From the IMG/VR virus record IMGVR_UViG_3300002161_000368, positions 1-46,845 of that record: a stretch of 46,845 nt of DNA. One strand, written 5' to 3'. The notes beneath the pieces are model-generated. The model saw only the letters and a list, made by a program, of their open reading frames with translations. It ran no database searches and had not been told where the DNA came from. Positions 46,708-46,845 of the stretch are shown here, one piece after another. Position 1 is the stretch's first letter. Each line of letters begins with the position of its first letter. This DNA is from a virus. The position numbers and the translations under genes are program-made.

Positions 46708-46845
46708 TTAGGAAGCGACCTTAACGTTCTTTACAACGACCCAAGCGTCTGCTTGCTCGATCTGGACGCCAACACGAGTATACATTGTGTACTCAATTGA
46801 GTCCTTACGTGGCCAGAAGAAACGGTAAACAGTTACATCACGCTT
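46708..46845 (-). CDS. Major capsid protein, C-terminal end (partial, 5' part outside window)
   Basis: Only the last 45 codons are in the window. They read KRDVTVYRFFWPRKDSIEYT and then YTRVGVQIEQADAWVVVKNVK, a strand-rich C-terminal segment typical of HK97-type capsid subunits. Codons such as CGT, GTC and AAG are preferred, unlike the AT-rich neighbours, which fits very high expression. The terminator right after the stop also points to the capsid gene. The portal, protease and scaffold would lie beyond the right edge. Confidence 0.65.
   Translation of the reverse strand, partial: KRDVTVYRFFWPRKDSIEYTMYTRVGVQIEQADAWVVVKNVKVAS

Overview
This window is almost certainly part of the genome of a tailed, long-tailed (siphovirus-type) bacteriophage. 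Every gene I can support lies on the minus strand, so transcription runs from high to low coordinates. The head-to-tail gene order, the G/GT tail chaperones with a -1 frameshift, a 2096-residue tape measure protein, the fibronectin-type tail proteins and a bacterial-type DnaE polymerase all resemble phages of Actinobacteria. The low GC content and the accessory genes (exported PstS, Hsp20, XapX) would fit a phage of AT-rich aquatic Actinobacteria. The host assignment is inference; the phage identity is well supported.

Layout in transcription order. (1) 46845-42571, head and neck: the end of the major capsid protein, a SAP-like head protein, head-tail adaptor, stopper, gp10-like protein, tail terminator and tail tube protein. 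Strong intrinsic terminators follow the two most highly expressed genes (capsid and tail tube). (2) 42541-22390, tail: chaperones G and GT, tape measure, distal tail protein, a large tail-tip hub with an inserted lectin-like domain, fibronectin-rich fibre proteins, and small coiled-coil proteins. (3) 22385-22319: a strong promoter followed at once by an intrinsic terminator, which looks like an attenuator or antitermination site controlling the next block. (4) 22303-9393, replication and recombination: metallophosphoesterase, HTH protein, DnaB helicase, DnaG-type primase, candidate ssDNA-binding protein, DnaE, MazG-like protein, RecA, Cas4-like nuclease and RuvC-like resolvase, with several small zinc-ribbon and membrane proteins between them. 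(5) 9396-7969: FkbM-type methyltransferase, class I methyltransferase and a nucleotide-modification-associated (DUF1599-like) protein. (6) 7936-5211: small and large terminase subunits, far from the head genes, then one CAU tRNA. (7) 5116-1, host-interaction block: an acidic small protein, PstS, Hsp20, a structured RNA leader, a cytoplasmic thermonuclease, a FmdB-like zinc ribbon, and a Sec-exported PA14-domain protein with a very long Ala-rich tail that runs off the left edge.

Regulation looks modular. Gaps between gene blocks repeatedly carry an extended -10 element (TGATATAAT five times, plus close variants), several start codons lie 6-9 nt from a -10 and lack a ribosome binding site (leaderless mRNAs), and three clear intrinsic terminators divide the late genes. 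Five short genes (36-51 codons), found by translating the gaps, fill most of the spaces between longer genes. No stretch above 300 bases lacks a gene. No portal, capsid protease, endolysin, holin, integrase or repressor is recognisable here, so those genes are probably outside the window or absent.
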